Shown: positions 33,130 to 43,880 of the stretch, one piece after another
Layout: every line of letters starts with the position of its first letter
How positions within the stretch are numbered: the stretch's first letter is position 1
NCBI GenBank assembly: GCA_037577475.1
Contig: CM075184.1
Span: 29,618,094-29,682,093 of the forward strand
Source: Chaunax sp. Z400
Taxonomy: Eukaryota; Chordata; Actinopteri; Lophiiformes; Chaunacidae
DNA length: 64,000 bases
Reading direction: 5' to 3'
The notes under the pieces: model-generated
What the model saw: the letters and a program-made list of their open reading frames with translations, nothing else
Databases searched by the model: none
What the model was told of the DNA's origin: nothing
Program-made: the position numbers and the translations under genes

Positions 33130-33640
33130 GGGTATTGTCATATGCCAGAGAGCTCTGAGCTTTGCAAAACTAACTACTCACGGCCTCTTTGATATCTCTT
33201 TTGCTAACAGACTTATTTGGATAAATAAATGTGAATAAATATTGGCCTCAATAATGCTTGTGGTGTTTTTTTTCTCTCCCTGTCTTATGGTGCCAGCAGC
33301 CATTATGAAAAAAATTTGCTCTCCCTGCACTAAAAGCTGGGGGAAATGAGCCTCTTTTAAATGTTGCACATTTAATATTTATCAGCTTTCTATTAGAATA
33401 TATGCACACTCAAATCGTCAGCCTATGTGATCTATCACTCTGCTAAATTATGGTGCCACACAGCACAGAGGGGGGAAATTCATTACTGCTGAGGGCAATT
33501 TCCTCCCAAAACAAAAACATTTCATTCCGACAGAAAAACTAAATTAATACTGGCTTTGCATGAGGCGGATTTTATTTGCCAAAGAACTGCTACTTTCTCG
33601 CTCACTTCATTCCGCTGTATGAAGGATGTAAGTTGAGAGC
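33130..33640. promoter_or_regulatory. Candidate CNE (very strong appearance)
   Basis: About 500 bases without tandem repeats: 'ggataaataaatgtgaataa', 'cctcaataatgcttgtgg', 'catttaatatttatcagc', 'gctaaattatggtgcc', 'aaattcattactgctgagg', 'aactaaattaatactgg', 'ggattttatttgcc'. One of the best enhancer-like blocks by eye. It ends about 100 bp before the nested transposons. Confidence 0.5.
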
Positions 33641-33739
33641 TGGGTAAAATGAGTTTCATGCATGCACACATACATCCAATTTCACTCACTCTTTCTCAGT
33701 CACAGAGGACTGTAGATTCCCCTCCTTCTTTCTCTTTGG

Positions 33740-34490
33740 TCTTATTTACACAGAGATTGTGCAACAGTGCCGAAACGAGGACCCTTCTCTACAACGCCTA
33801 TTTTTTGTGTGTGTACTTAACAAGACAACGGCGGAGCATCTCTGCTCTTGTGTGTGATTTTAAATAGTGAGCTGGGGGTCGGCGAGCAAAGGGGGTGTGA
33901 CATATTTAGCAGCATTTCCACTATGTGGTACCGGCTCTACTGGACTCGACTCAGCTTTGGTATCAGGTACTTTCCCAGAGGCTGTTTTCAGTGTAGCTGG
34001 TCGTCATAGCGACTGCGCACAAAACCGGCCGTTGATTTGTGCCGTGCACGATATTCCGTGCATGCAAGGCATTGATGATGCAATGACACAGAAATTGTTC
34101 TCTGCGACCAATCAGTGGACTGCAATGTTTCACGCGACCTTTTAGGACCTGCTCAGCCTTCTTGGAACCGCAATGGAGGTTGTACTTGAAAAGTAGCATC
34201 GGGTACCAACTTTTTTTCCGAATGGAAAACCAACCACGATACTGCGTGGTGGCAATGCTGCTTAGCACAGCAGCGTCAGCACCTAGTGTGACATCGATCA
34301 TGTTTGTCGAGTAGAGCTTTGTAAAGAATGGACTAACATGGCAAAAAAAAAATGTGGCACTGTTACTACAGTACCTCCACTGTACTCAGAGGCAGGACAA
34401 CACAGACTCTCACTACGCCTTCATTCTATTTACACAGAACGTCGGTGCGGAATAAAGGTGCACCTTGAAAAGGCTGTGTAAATGGGGCTT
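33740..34490. mobile_element. Outer short inverted-repeat element, interrupted
   Basis: Left end contains ATTTACACAGAGATTG near 33745; right end contains CTGTGTAAATGG near 34473, giving an inverted ATTTACACAG. Internal words 'gcggagcatctctgctcttg' on the left and 'ctatttacacagaacg', 'gcggaataaagg' on the right fit a teleost MITE-like family. The middle (about 33905-34330) is occupied by a different element. Confidence 0.45.
33905..34330. mobile_element. Inner element nested in the outer one
   Basis: Partly palindromic. GGTACCGGCTCTACT near 33928 is mirrored by the complement of AGTAGCATCGGGTACC near 34191-34206, and CTCTACTGGACTCGAC by the complement of GTCGAGTAGAG near 34307. The 'ggtacc...ctcgactc' wording resembles nonautonomous DNA elements common in fish. 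Open frames of about 90-110 codons cross it but are not transposase-like. Confidence 0.48.
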
Positions 34491-35074
34491 TTGTCTCACT
34501 CTCTCACAGACACACATAACGATACACCTCTGTTCATATACAGAACATACACATGCAAGCATTTCATCCTACCTCACCAAAAGGCTGTTGTTTTCCAGGC
34601 TGCCTTGCATTTCTTACATCAAAGGGGCCTCTCATCTCACAGTTGACTCTGGATGAGCCTGTTTGACGTCACCACATTGTTATGTCAAGTTTTCACCTCA
34701 ATGGTGTGTTTAGCTTGTTTGATAAGCCAAACCAAGACACTTGAACAACTGTGAGAGGACAATGATGAATAACTGAAGAAAGACACACTGATTCCCTGAT
34801 GAGCAAGGTTAGACGTGGAATAAACACAAACAATGTACACATATAGATGTTAGCACAGTAGAGAGAGCAGCAGTCTTGTCTGCAGTCAAGAGACAAGTTT
34901 CATTGCTGTTCTTTTATGCACTTTGTTTTTATAAAGGAACTTCTATCTTTACATCACTCGAATAGCTCCTCTGGTCTGAACTATTACTGGTGGCCTTGCC
35001 TCCTTAAATTGTTTGTGTGTGCACGTGCATGGACTTGTGCATGTATTAGGCGCTCGCTTCGTTAATCTAAATGA
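34491..35074. other. Spacer with one CRE word
   Basis: Unique sequence. Perfect TGACGTCA at 34664-34671 in a small repeat-free patch (34600-34700). No gene seen. Confidence 0.42.
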
Positions 35075-35275
35075 CTGTTTCACTGACTAGATTGCCTTCT
35101 CATATAAAGTCACCTGATTTATTCCCTTTCCTCATAATCAAGTATTTGTTTATGGTTCAAACATAAAAACAATCAGGATTATAATGCATGATGGATAGTG
35201 TCACATGCTGCTATTTATTTGGCCATAAAGACTTGGTGGAAAGTCATCTAAAACGGCTGCGGATGCCAGGAAGGT
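35075..35275. promoter_or_regulatory. Candidate CNE
   Basis: Repeat-free: 'cacctgatttattcccttt', 'cataatcaagtatttg', 'caggattataatgcatgatgg', 'gctatttatttggcc'. Confidence 0.42.
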
Positions 35276-35359
35276 CAGGGACACGGGGGGGCAGAAACAT
35301 GGAAGGAGAGATGACAGCTGATTTGTTCAGTAGCTTTGAATAGCTGATGAACCTGTGAA

Positions 35360-35670
35360 GCCCAGAGTCCTGTTAAAATTTTAATAAACATGGCGGAGGT
35401 CTATTGACTCTAAGTGAAATATGTTCATTGTTCCCGGTGCTTGCTGGCCCAGAATGGTGCAATCATGTTTGACAACGTGCAGTGCAAACCTTTCAATCAG
35501 AGCGAAGTCTTATTCTGCTGAATATTAAATACAGGCTCTATTCTGCATGTGTCAAGTGAATTTATAAAGCTAAGGAATATTATTGCCTCCAATTGACTTG
35601 CAACTCTCATCTCCATAAATATGATTCAATAATTTATCTTAATACAATAAACTCATGGATATGAAGAGTG
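35360..35670. promoter_or_regulatory. Candidate CNE (strong appearance)
   Basis: Repeat-free: 'ttaaaattttaataaacatgg', 'ctgaatattaaatacagg', 'ggaatattattgcctcc', 'gattcaataatttatc'. Bounded on the right by a GT tract. Confidence 0.45.
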
Positions 35671-35680
35671 GTGTCTAAAT

Positions 35681-35712
35681 GTGTGCGTGTATGTGTGTGT
35701 GTGTCTGTGTGG
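35681..35712. repeat. (GT)n imperfect microsatellite
   Basis: GT dinucleotides with CG, AT and CT interruptions. Confidence 0.88.
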
Positions 35713-37184
35713 GTCTACAACTACCTTAAATAATAGTTCTTTCCTCAATACTGTATCCATTAAACCTGTATAAATATTCTCTACAAAGACAAGTTATTAT
35801 GCATTATTAACTTAGCGGGAAAACCAAATTGGAAATGACTTTTGACAGCAGAATTTTAAAAACCCCAACTTAAAATGTGCACTTTTCTTTCCATCATTGC
35901 TTCTTTATGGATCCACACAATCTCGCAAACTGACAACCCCCATGTCTCTTCATGTAAATATGTGTTGCAAATTCTATTTTTACATTCTGCATTTGCAAAC
36001 ATTAAGGCTTTGCCACATAGAGCTGTGAAGACGACTCAATCAGAGGACAACACAAAAATTGCTATGATTGATGATGTGAAGCTAAAACAAAGCAAGCAGT
36101 GGAAAAAAGGCAGAGATTTGTTGAGTGATGTTAGGATTTATTTGCTTCACTGCCACAGCAAATAAAAATAAAAATAAAACAAACTGACAATACTGGTGGT
36201 GATGGTGGTGGACCACCATGGGAACTTATTTTAGAAAAGATATGTACAGTAGTTAAGGCAAGAAATGATTGTATTTTTAACTTGTCTGAATTCTGCATTG
36301 AATTACATATAATTTTAAAATAACATTTTAAAAGATACATTTTCAAATCAGGAGAGTCAGTTTGTTATAAAACTGTATAAAAATATAAGACTATAATAAA
36401 AAACAACAACAACATAATAATAATAAAGACTACACACCCCAAAGTCATGAAGTTGTCTCATTTAACATTTACTGAAACCCATGATTGAGACTCTGTACAG
36501 CTGGTTCTGAGTGCTAGCTAGCTTACAGAACCAACTAACTCTCCTTTCACATAGCTGTGACTCAACATGGCCAGACCTGTCGTGATTTTTGTGTGTTTTT
36601 TATACACAACTAAATAGGTCTCTACTATCTTTATGACAAACTGCAACTTTCCCGATTTGTAAAATGATCTTTTGAATTGACAAACATCATACGATTAAGT
36701 CAAAGAAAAACGGGATCTCTCATTATTAACTACCTTTAATATTTTTCCCAAGATAAGGTCCCATACAGGAAGGAGCAGGCATCCTTCTCTCTCTTGTCTA
36801 TAATCAAGATTCATTTTAGGCCAGATAGTTATAATCCTCCCCTTTTTTGCCAATTGAACCTTGTATTTAAAGACATATAAATGTACACAATGTCATTATA
36901 CTCCATCACAAGTCGCTTTAGCGCCCACATTTGAGGAATCATTGAGACAGACGCTACATATGCATTTGCATAAATACAATTATTAAACCCCCCACTAATA
37001 CACAGACTCATATGTTTACATTTACATACACACACATGCACATACGCACTACCAGACACACATTTACAGACATATGTGTGCATGTTGTACACAACCAGTT
37101 TCATACAGATCCCAACTCATACTACTGAACCCCCCCACTCTATACGCCCCAGACATAATATTGCAAGTCGCCTTCAAAATGCAA
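35713..37184. other. AT-rich spacer
   Basis: Low-complexity AT-rich DNA with (AAC)n/(AAT)n at about 36401-36426, a GGTGG-A-CCACC inverted repeat near 36208, and a reverse-octamer ATTTGCAT at 36964-36971. No gene seen. Confidence 0.45.
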
Positions 37185-37350
37185 TGTTTGGGTCAGGCAG
37201 ACTTGCACTTCTAAGTAATTTATAATATGCTTTACTCCAAGGTATTGCACAATCTCATTATCATTAGATTTTTGCATATTTAACAACAGTTTTTAATTAG
37301 AAGGTATTTTATTATTCATGTACATAATTTGAGGCAAGCTCAGGCTGCAT
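37185..37350. promoter_or_regulatory. Candidate CNE
   Basis: Repeat-free: 'ctaagtaatttataatatgc', 'ctcattatcattag', 'gtttttaattagaagg', 'ttattattcatgtac'. Confidence 0.4.
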
Positions 37351-37429
37351 CACATTGAAGATGGAAAGAGATGAGGTGGGGAAAAAAAGCAAACATACAA
37401 AAACAGACATTTTCTTTCTGAAATGGAGA

Positions 37430-37900
37430 ATATTTGGTTTGTAATCTTTTACTGGTAAGTGATTCCACACTCTGCTCTGGTAATGGCTCTTTTAATTTAG
37501 CTAATAGCTATCATGTTGTGTACCTTTATGCGTTTGCTAAAGTCTTAGCTCTGGGAGTTGTCTCCCTATGCTGAAAGCTGTAAGTAGTTTGGTGTGCTTT
37601 GGCTCTCAACGTAGTAGCATTTGCTGCGGCTGTGCTCCTTGATGTATTATTAAAATTGGAAATGGACTCCAGGGACAGCATCTAGTTATGTGCTTTCATT
37701 TGCAGAATAAACCAAGCGTTGTTTTCATCTTTGCTCATGATTGTTAATGGCGCTGTTGATGAGAGGGGTGTGTGTGTTCTCCCACTCCCTTTATCAGCAC
37801 AGGCCTGTTATTATGCAGGCCAAATAGCCAAGCTGCTGATTTTGTTTTAGGTTTTCAATTAGTCATTTGACTAAGCACATCTGTTACTGGCAGAGGCCCA
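37430..37900. promoter_or_regulatory. Candidate CNE (strong, long)
   Basis: About 470 bases: 'ggctcttttaatttagc', 'gatgtattattaaaattgg', 'catgattgttaatggcgc', 'ccctttatcagcac', 'gcctgttattatgcagg', 'caattagtcatttgac'. Only a brief GTGTGTG word interrupts it near 37770. Confidence 0.47.
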
Positions 37901-38689
37901 GAGTATGGACGAGTCGCTGTCACCTGCTCGGGGGCCGATGGTGCACAGTAGCAGCAGGGCTATCAGGGCCCCTTGGTGGCTACAACCACTTCAGAACTCC
38001 TCAGGGGTGTGTCCTGGTCCCCTCACATTTTACAGCCAAGTCTACAGAGGGAAGGTGCTTCCAGAAACACCCACAGCCTGTCTCTCCCCCTGTTCTTCTG
38101 CTCTGTTAAAGCCTGAGTCAGTGGAGACTTCGATGTTTAAAGCCTCTTTTCCAACAGTAACTAATATAACCGCTATTGCAACATTGGTTTGAGGTTTAGA
38201 GCCCACATTCACAACTCAACCCACAGGCTCTGCACATCTCCATAATATTTTGTTTGTTTTTGATTTTGTCTTAATGATTTATGTATAGCAGGCTGCTTAT
38301 TTTTCCTCTCCCCATGAGTACTAAAATTGATGGATACACAATGTGCCTTTCTTTGAAGGCCTGTGACTGCATACCCGTTTAAATGTGAACCAATGTGGAT
38401 AAACAGCCAACTTCCTGAGCCGTCCCTGCCGCAAGATGTGCTATTTAACTCTGTGCCTTCCAGTGAACTCTGAGATGTGCGCACACATCTATCTAACATA
38501 TTATATACATACATGCAGGTCCCTTCTTCTGCCACAATACATATCATTAACATCACAAAACACTCCTTTAATACTGAGCGAAAGTAATGTGGAAAACAGC
38601 GTCCTTAAAAGGCAATATAATGTGTACTGCATTTTGTATGTTGACAGTAGATGAAATGGTTGATGATTTAACTTGGGGATTATCTTTTC
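37901..38689. other. Spacer without recognised gene
   Basis: Ordinary sequence, GC-richer at 37910-38110. Several 60-115 codon frames on both strands without recognisable domains. Confidence 0.4.
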
Positions 38690-39185
38690 ATATTGTGCCG
38701 TTAGTATTTACACTATGGTAATTAGAGGCAATGGAATAAAAGGCCTATTTATACATCCACGGTGTAATGGGCTTTTGTGAAACAACAGCAGGCTAAGATT
38801 TACTCTGTTGTGCAGAACAAAAGCAGTACGTCACTTCAAAAGTCAACAAAGCTCTGTTTCATTATGGTCAGCGATTTCCTGAAGGACTGAGGTTGTCCAA
38901 TACCTCCATCACATTAAGTCCCAGCCTGTTTTGGAAAGCGACAGTAGTCAAGCCCCAGTGGGGCTGCAGCCAATCTTTGATTGTCAGAGTTCAGGGAGTT
39001 TAGTCAGTAGCACCGTCGTCTCTCCCTGATCCAAGAGGGACTCCCAGGGGGCTTTAATAAAACATTTTGCTCATTGTGGAAAGTAATGACCAACAATGTA
39101 AACTTGTGACTCGACAACAGATGTTGGCATGCTTAGCGGAAACAAGGTGCTGTAAAATTAATTTCATTTGAATTATTTACTGCAT
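38690..39185. promoter_or_regulatory. Candidate CNE (strong, long)
   Basis: Repeat-free for about 490 bases: 'ctatggtaattagaggc', 'ggcctatttatacatcc', 'gtttcattatggtcagc', 'ggctttaataaaac', 'gtaaaattaatttcatttg', 'gcatgcattacgtgc'. Confidence 0.47.
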
Positions 39186-39214
39186 GCATTACGTGCTTGA
39201 GGAAGTAGATTGGC

Positions 39215-39247
39215 GGGGAGGAGGGGGGGGGGGGGGGTATGGGGGGG
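39215..39247. repeat. Poly-G-rich tract
   Basis: Runs of 4, 15 and 7 G broken by single bases. Quadruplex-prone and a likely assembly weak point. Confidence 0.9.
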
Positions 39248-39354
39248 TTGGCAACAACAACAGAAACATATTCAATTAAAGGTGAAATAGTGGGATAGAG
39301 GGTGGGGGAAAATGGAAAAGAGATAGATCACATGTGTTCGCTCTGGAAAATCAA

Positions 39355-39520
39355 ATAGGAATCACAGCAAAGCTGACATTGCTCCTGTGATTTATATTTA
39401 ATAGGGTTTATTATTTCATATTGTCACTTCAAAGGTTGTGCCAGCAAAACTTGCTGGATATGTTTTCTAAATTACATTAAGCCAAATTAATAACTCAAGA
39501 ACCAGTAAGGGGGCACTGTT
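39355..39520. promoter_or_regulatory. Candidate CNE
   Basis: Repeat-free: 'gtgatttatatttaatagg', 'gtttattatttcatattg', 'aagccaaattaataactc'. Confidence 0.4.
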
Positions 39521-40099
39521 GTTTTCTTTCAAGTGACTGGAGAGAGGGAGAGAAAAAGTTTTGTCAAATGAAATCAAACCATAATGATTCTAAATTGAAG
39601 TATGTCACAGCAGCGCGAGCTTAGTATAAACACACATCGGCATGCATGGATAGACAAACAGAAAGAGAGATGCAGAGATGCTGAGCGAGAGAGTGACAGG
39701 CGCAGTAAAACCTCATTCTGGGTAATGCGCTGTGCAGAACTCACAGAGAGTTAAAGACAAGATGACTAATGGGATGTGGAGTGGAACAAAACTTTCCCTG
39801 AGCCTGAAAACAGATGTAGAAGCACTGAGAGTCAACAAAGTTAAAAAAAAATTTTTGAAAAAAGTTAATTCACACATATAGAGACCATGAGCAACACGGA
39901 TCTCCAAATTTAAAAACTAATGTTGAAGAGCCTGCAGGCCTACATTATTATTAAATGTCGACGAAAGTAAATTATTTGGATAAATAGGTGTAAAATAGCA
40001 TTTAGAGGCCCCTCATACTGTGTATACATGACATGATATACATGACCTCATAGTTTGCCTCAGGTTTGACGCCACAGACGCCACTGCCAAGTAGGCTAC
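39521..40099. other. Spacer without recognised gene
   Basis: Purine-rich at 39540-39560 and 39660-39700, AT-rich after 39840. No gene or named repeat. Confidence 0.42.
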
Positions 40100-40330
40100 A
40101 CTTAATATCTTGTCAGCAGGCAGCCATCGGAGTGACGTCATCAGAGCCTTTCGTCTCGGGCAGCAAACAAAACAGAATGTACCCACTGTTAGCGCTCAGC
40201 ATTGTGGAAAAATAACAGCCGGCGCTATTGATATAAATATATTTCCTCCAGTAGTTGGCCCCCCCCAACTTATTCATCTGTGTGTTTATTTTCTTTTTGG
40301 AGCTCCAGTCTTCGCTGTGCAAAGGTTGCC
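40100..40330. promoter_or_regulatory. Candidate CNE with perfect CRE
   Basis: Contains TGACGTCA at 40133-40140, CpG-containing 'gccggcgctattg' and an AT block 'gatataaatatatttcc'. Repeat-free except a seven-C run near 40260. Confidence 0.42.
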
Positions 40331-40439
40331 TTTGTTTGTGATGGACCTGCAGAACAGCTCAGCTGAGTGTGAAGTGCTGGGATGCAGGAAGTGGGGTTGC
40401 TCTCTAACCTGAGCCTTGTGATAAATGGAGACACTTAAC

Positions 40440-40660
40440 AATAGTGTATCCTGTGACCTGGACCTGGGGCTGCTGACAGCCGCTTGTCCTTGCTGCGTAC
40501 GTCCTCCCCCTTTTGGAGAGGTCTCCTAACCTCCTCGCAATTCTACAAATAGCATGATGATGGATCAATTATGTGAAGGTTAGTTTTTGGCAGCAATTCG
40601 AACAAAGAGACCCACGGTGCTGCACGGGAGATGTTGCAGAGGGATTACAGATGAGTCTCA
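40440..40660. promoter_or_regulatory. Candidate CNE
   Basis: Repeat-free: 'gcgtacgtcctcccccttttgg', 'ctacaaatagcatgatg', 'ggatcaattatgtg', 'gcagcaattcgaac'. Confidence 0.38.
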
Positions 40661-42819
40661 GTCTGACCTTTCCCGAGAACACACACTGAACTCTGGTGCT
40701 GTGAGGAAACGTCATTTGTGTGCATCCAAAGAGAGTTGTAGCATCACACCACGCCACGCTCGTTTTGCTGGTCTAGTTCTCTCTCTTCCACGCGCACACA
40801 TGCACACAAACCTACCAGATGCCTCTTTTGTCCTTGGTATGTAATGAGTACGCTAAGGCTAATAATAGTACTCACACTTTACACATCAGAAGTCATTTGA
40901 AGTTCACAGTTCAGAGTTAGAGAAAAGGCGCACATACCCAAAACACATCCAGCTGTGGAGCAGCGTGATTAATGCTGCATCAGCACCATGTATAATGTAC
41001 ACACACACACAGAGACACACACAAAGAACCCATTACCCCATTACCCAAACAGTTTTAAGTCTCACTCACAAACATTTATGGATTATTACAAAAGATCTGA
41101 CAAAGGACAGGGTTTGTCTTTGGGATCCAGATTTCACCACAACATCCATCTGTCAGCAAACATCTCCTTTATCCTTTGAATCACTTGCATTACTCAGGCG
41201 AGCACAATGCCACATGTTCCTAACACTACAATAGGCTACTGACCTAAACCACTTTACACTGCTTGTCGTTTTGAAGTGTGCAAAAGTTTAAAAACTTTGT
41301 CAACTTATTTGTGGTTTGCCGCAAGTATCAAGATCATATCACTTCCAGTTTCTTGTATGAAAACATATTGGCTCATGTGACCCCCCTCTCCCCCCCCCCC
41401 TCTGGAGTCACTGTTGAGATGACAGTCACATGTGTCCAACGGAATTGCTTTTTATTGAAGCCAAAATGTTTGGGAGAGAATGAGAGTCGTGAGAGAAAGA
41501 TCATCTGGGGAACATGTGACTTAAGAAACGTTGCGATGAATTATTTCACTGCGACTTATGGTCTTCTATTTAAATTAGGTCACTGCTATTTCAAAAGCAT
41601 TGATGGATGACACACAGTATGATTAAATAACATTATTAATTCCTCTGCATAACATCATTTTTGTAGTGTTGTGATAGATTTTAAAAGCACATGTGTCAAT
41701 GAGTAATGTGTTTTGCAACTGTCCCCTGATATAATAATGTGAAACTTATTGTAACCACAACAAAGGAGAGCGCCTCCATTGAGTGCTGGTGGGTGCTGCT
41801 TGAAAAATCCAATGTTAATTCCCTTAATCAACATATGGATCAAAAAGATTTCCCTTCACACAACTTGCGACAGCCGTGCCTATTCAAAACACATTAGAGA
41901 GAGTGTGACACCGTCATGGTAGCAGATGTTCTTTACATTTCTCCCCATTCCGAACCTATTTCCTAGTCACTAAACCACTAAAGCCCACTCTCTCCTTTCA
42001 GCCTTCCCTCTCCTCAACAGCACACAAACCAGAACAAGACAAAGAGAAACAAGATGAATTAATACCAAGAGGGTTCCCAGCGGTATTGAGAGGGGATTGT
42101 TTTTTGTTCTAGTTGAAAATATTTCTCACTTTTTAGTGGAGCGCGCTCTGCTCCCACATGTATTGTCTGGCTGTGATCATGTGTCAGAGCTGTACAAGTG
42201 GGATGTGGGGCCGGGTGCCCGGCAGGCTTGTCTGAAGCAGACGGCTTGTTTGCGTGTACTTAACAGCTCCTCACAGCTGTGTTCTTTCCAAATGTAACAG
42301 GAGAAGACCTCATCCATCAGAAAAAGGCATTCTCCCTTTAACCCCCCCCCCCCAACTCTTTTCTTACTCCTCTCTTCTTCCTGCTCCTTCCCCAATTTTT
42401 TCGTTCAAGTGCGTCTATTGCGAAAATGTCAGCAGACAGGCAAGAGGTCGCGCCAGAGGTCAGCCCGTGAATCGCCGTGTTAGCCCAGCTTTTCTCTCTT
42501 TTCAAGAGGGTGTGCATTTCTCAAGATGTTCCTTATGACTACGGCTTCCACGCTCAGCATATGTCAGGGGGAGTGAAATTGGATTGTGCCTGTGACAACA
42601 CAGAACAACTCTCCGAAAGTAACGCTAACAACTTGTCTGAAGTTGCCGTTAAAAGGCTCAGGATTTTTCACACATGGTTCAAAGCCCACAAAATGCACTT
42701 TTGGTCTTAAGTCATACAGTCCTCCTGTCCTGCTCAGGAAATTAAACATCTTTTTTCAAGGGACAGCTGGCCAGGATTCACAACACGCGGTACACAGGAA
42801 AAAATAAGTCGTATCCTGC
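40661..42819. other. Spacer with scattered CNE-like patches
   Basis: CA tract at 40999-41023 and C runs at 41381-41400 and 42342-42353. Repeat-free patches at about 41440-41650 ('gaattatttcactgcgac'), 42080-42290 and 42590-42700 could be weak CNEs. No gene supported. Confidence 0.4.
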
Positions 42820-43300
42820 GGTAAATCTGACCTGTCTTTATCTGAAAATGGACTGCGTCTTGCTCCCAGGTTAATGGCTGCATACTGTCACGCTGTTCCT
42901 GTGCACATCATATTGTTATTAGTCACCAGACGTACATCATAACCTTTATGCCTCTGATTAACCTCGAGGGCTTAAGAAGAGGTGGGAGTAAAAGTTTCCA
43001 AAGACAAGAAATTCAACTCAGGGGGGGCTGTGCTCACTTTCACCGAAGAGGCCCCTCCTCTGGTCTGACTCAATGCACAGCCTGTAAATGTTTCACTTTG
43101 ATTTCACATACGTGACAATAAATTAAGAGGCATTAATCAAAGTTGCTTTGTTGCTGCCTGACAACAGCCACTTTATGCATAAATTACTGCGGTCATCAAA
43201 TTCTTTCAAGCAGCATCCACATCATTTGAAGTTGGCAACAAGGATTTACATACTTAGAGTGATGCCTATAAAAATGTGTTCATGATTAGCTGTTGTATTT
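42820..43300. promoter_or_regulatory. Candidate CNE (strong)
   Basis: Complex block with 'caggttaatggctgc', 'ttgttattagtcacc', 'gcctctgattaacctcg', 'gtgacaataaattaagagg', 'gcattaatcaaag', 'gcataaattactgcgg'. A seven-G run near 43020 separates two halves. Confidence 0.46.
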
Positions 43301-43484
43301 TACATTCCAGGCTTTAGATTAATGTTCTTGTACAGAGTGACTGACTGTACAATAAACAGAGCAGTGGAATAAGCTTATGTTTTCTACATTAACAACGTCA
43401 AAGCAAGTTGAAATGAAGTGAATAGGAGAGATCTGTGAGGAAAAAAATAATACGTTTCTGAACAAATATAATGTCTGTAATTAC

Positions 43485-43880
43485 CTTTGCTCGGGAAATT
43501 ATGTTTTCATCAGCGTTGGTTGGTTTGTCCGTTTATTATTTACATTAGTCACACAAAAAAACCAACCAAATTCAACTAAATTTGTTAGAAGGGTCAAGCA
43601 TGGGCCAAGGAACAACCCATTCTATTTTGGAGCAGCTGTGGATCAAGGGGTGGATACAGGATTTTTATTATCTTTATTTATTTTTTCCTTTGAAATTTTT
43701 TCCAAATTATTGCGATATACTGTAGGCCTTTTTTTCCAACACTTTCCCAAATTACGCAAAAACTACTGAACCAATTTCCATGAATCTTTGTGGAGGGATG
43801 CGGTATGGGTTAGGCAAGCTAAATAGATATGTGTAGGATTGTTCGGAGGTATGCACACGACTGAGAGCCATTCTAGTTTC
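43485..43880 (+). mobile_element. Interspersed repeat, copy 3 of 3
   Basis: The best-preserved copy. 'attatgttttcatcagcg', 'ttggttggtttg', 'acacaaaaaa', 'agcatgggccaaggaacaa', 'cccattctattttggag', 'ggatcaaggggtggata', 'caacactttccc', 'gcaaaaactactgaacc', 'ctttgtggaggg', 'ggtatgggttaggcaagc', and a closing 'ggaggtatgcacacgactga' with 'gccattctagttt'. An apparent insertion of AT-rich sequence lies near 43690-43730. Confidence 0.72.
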
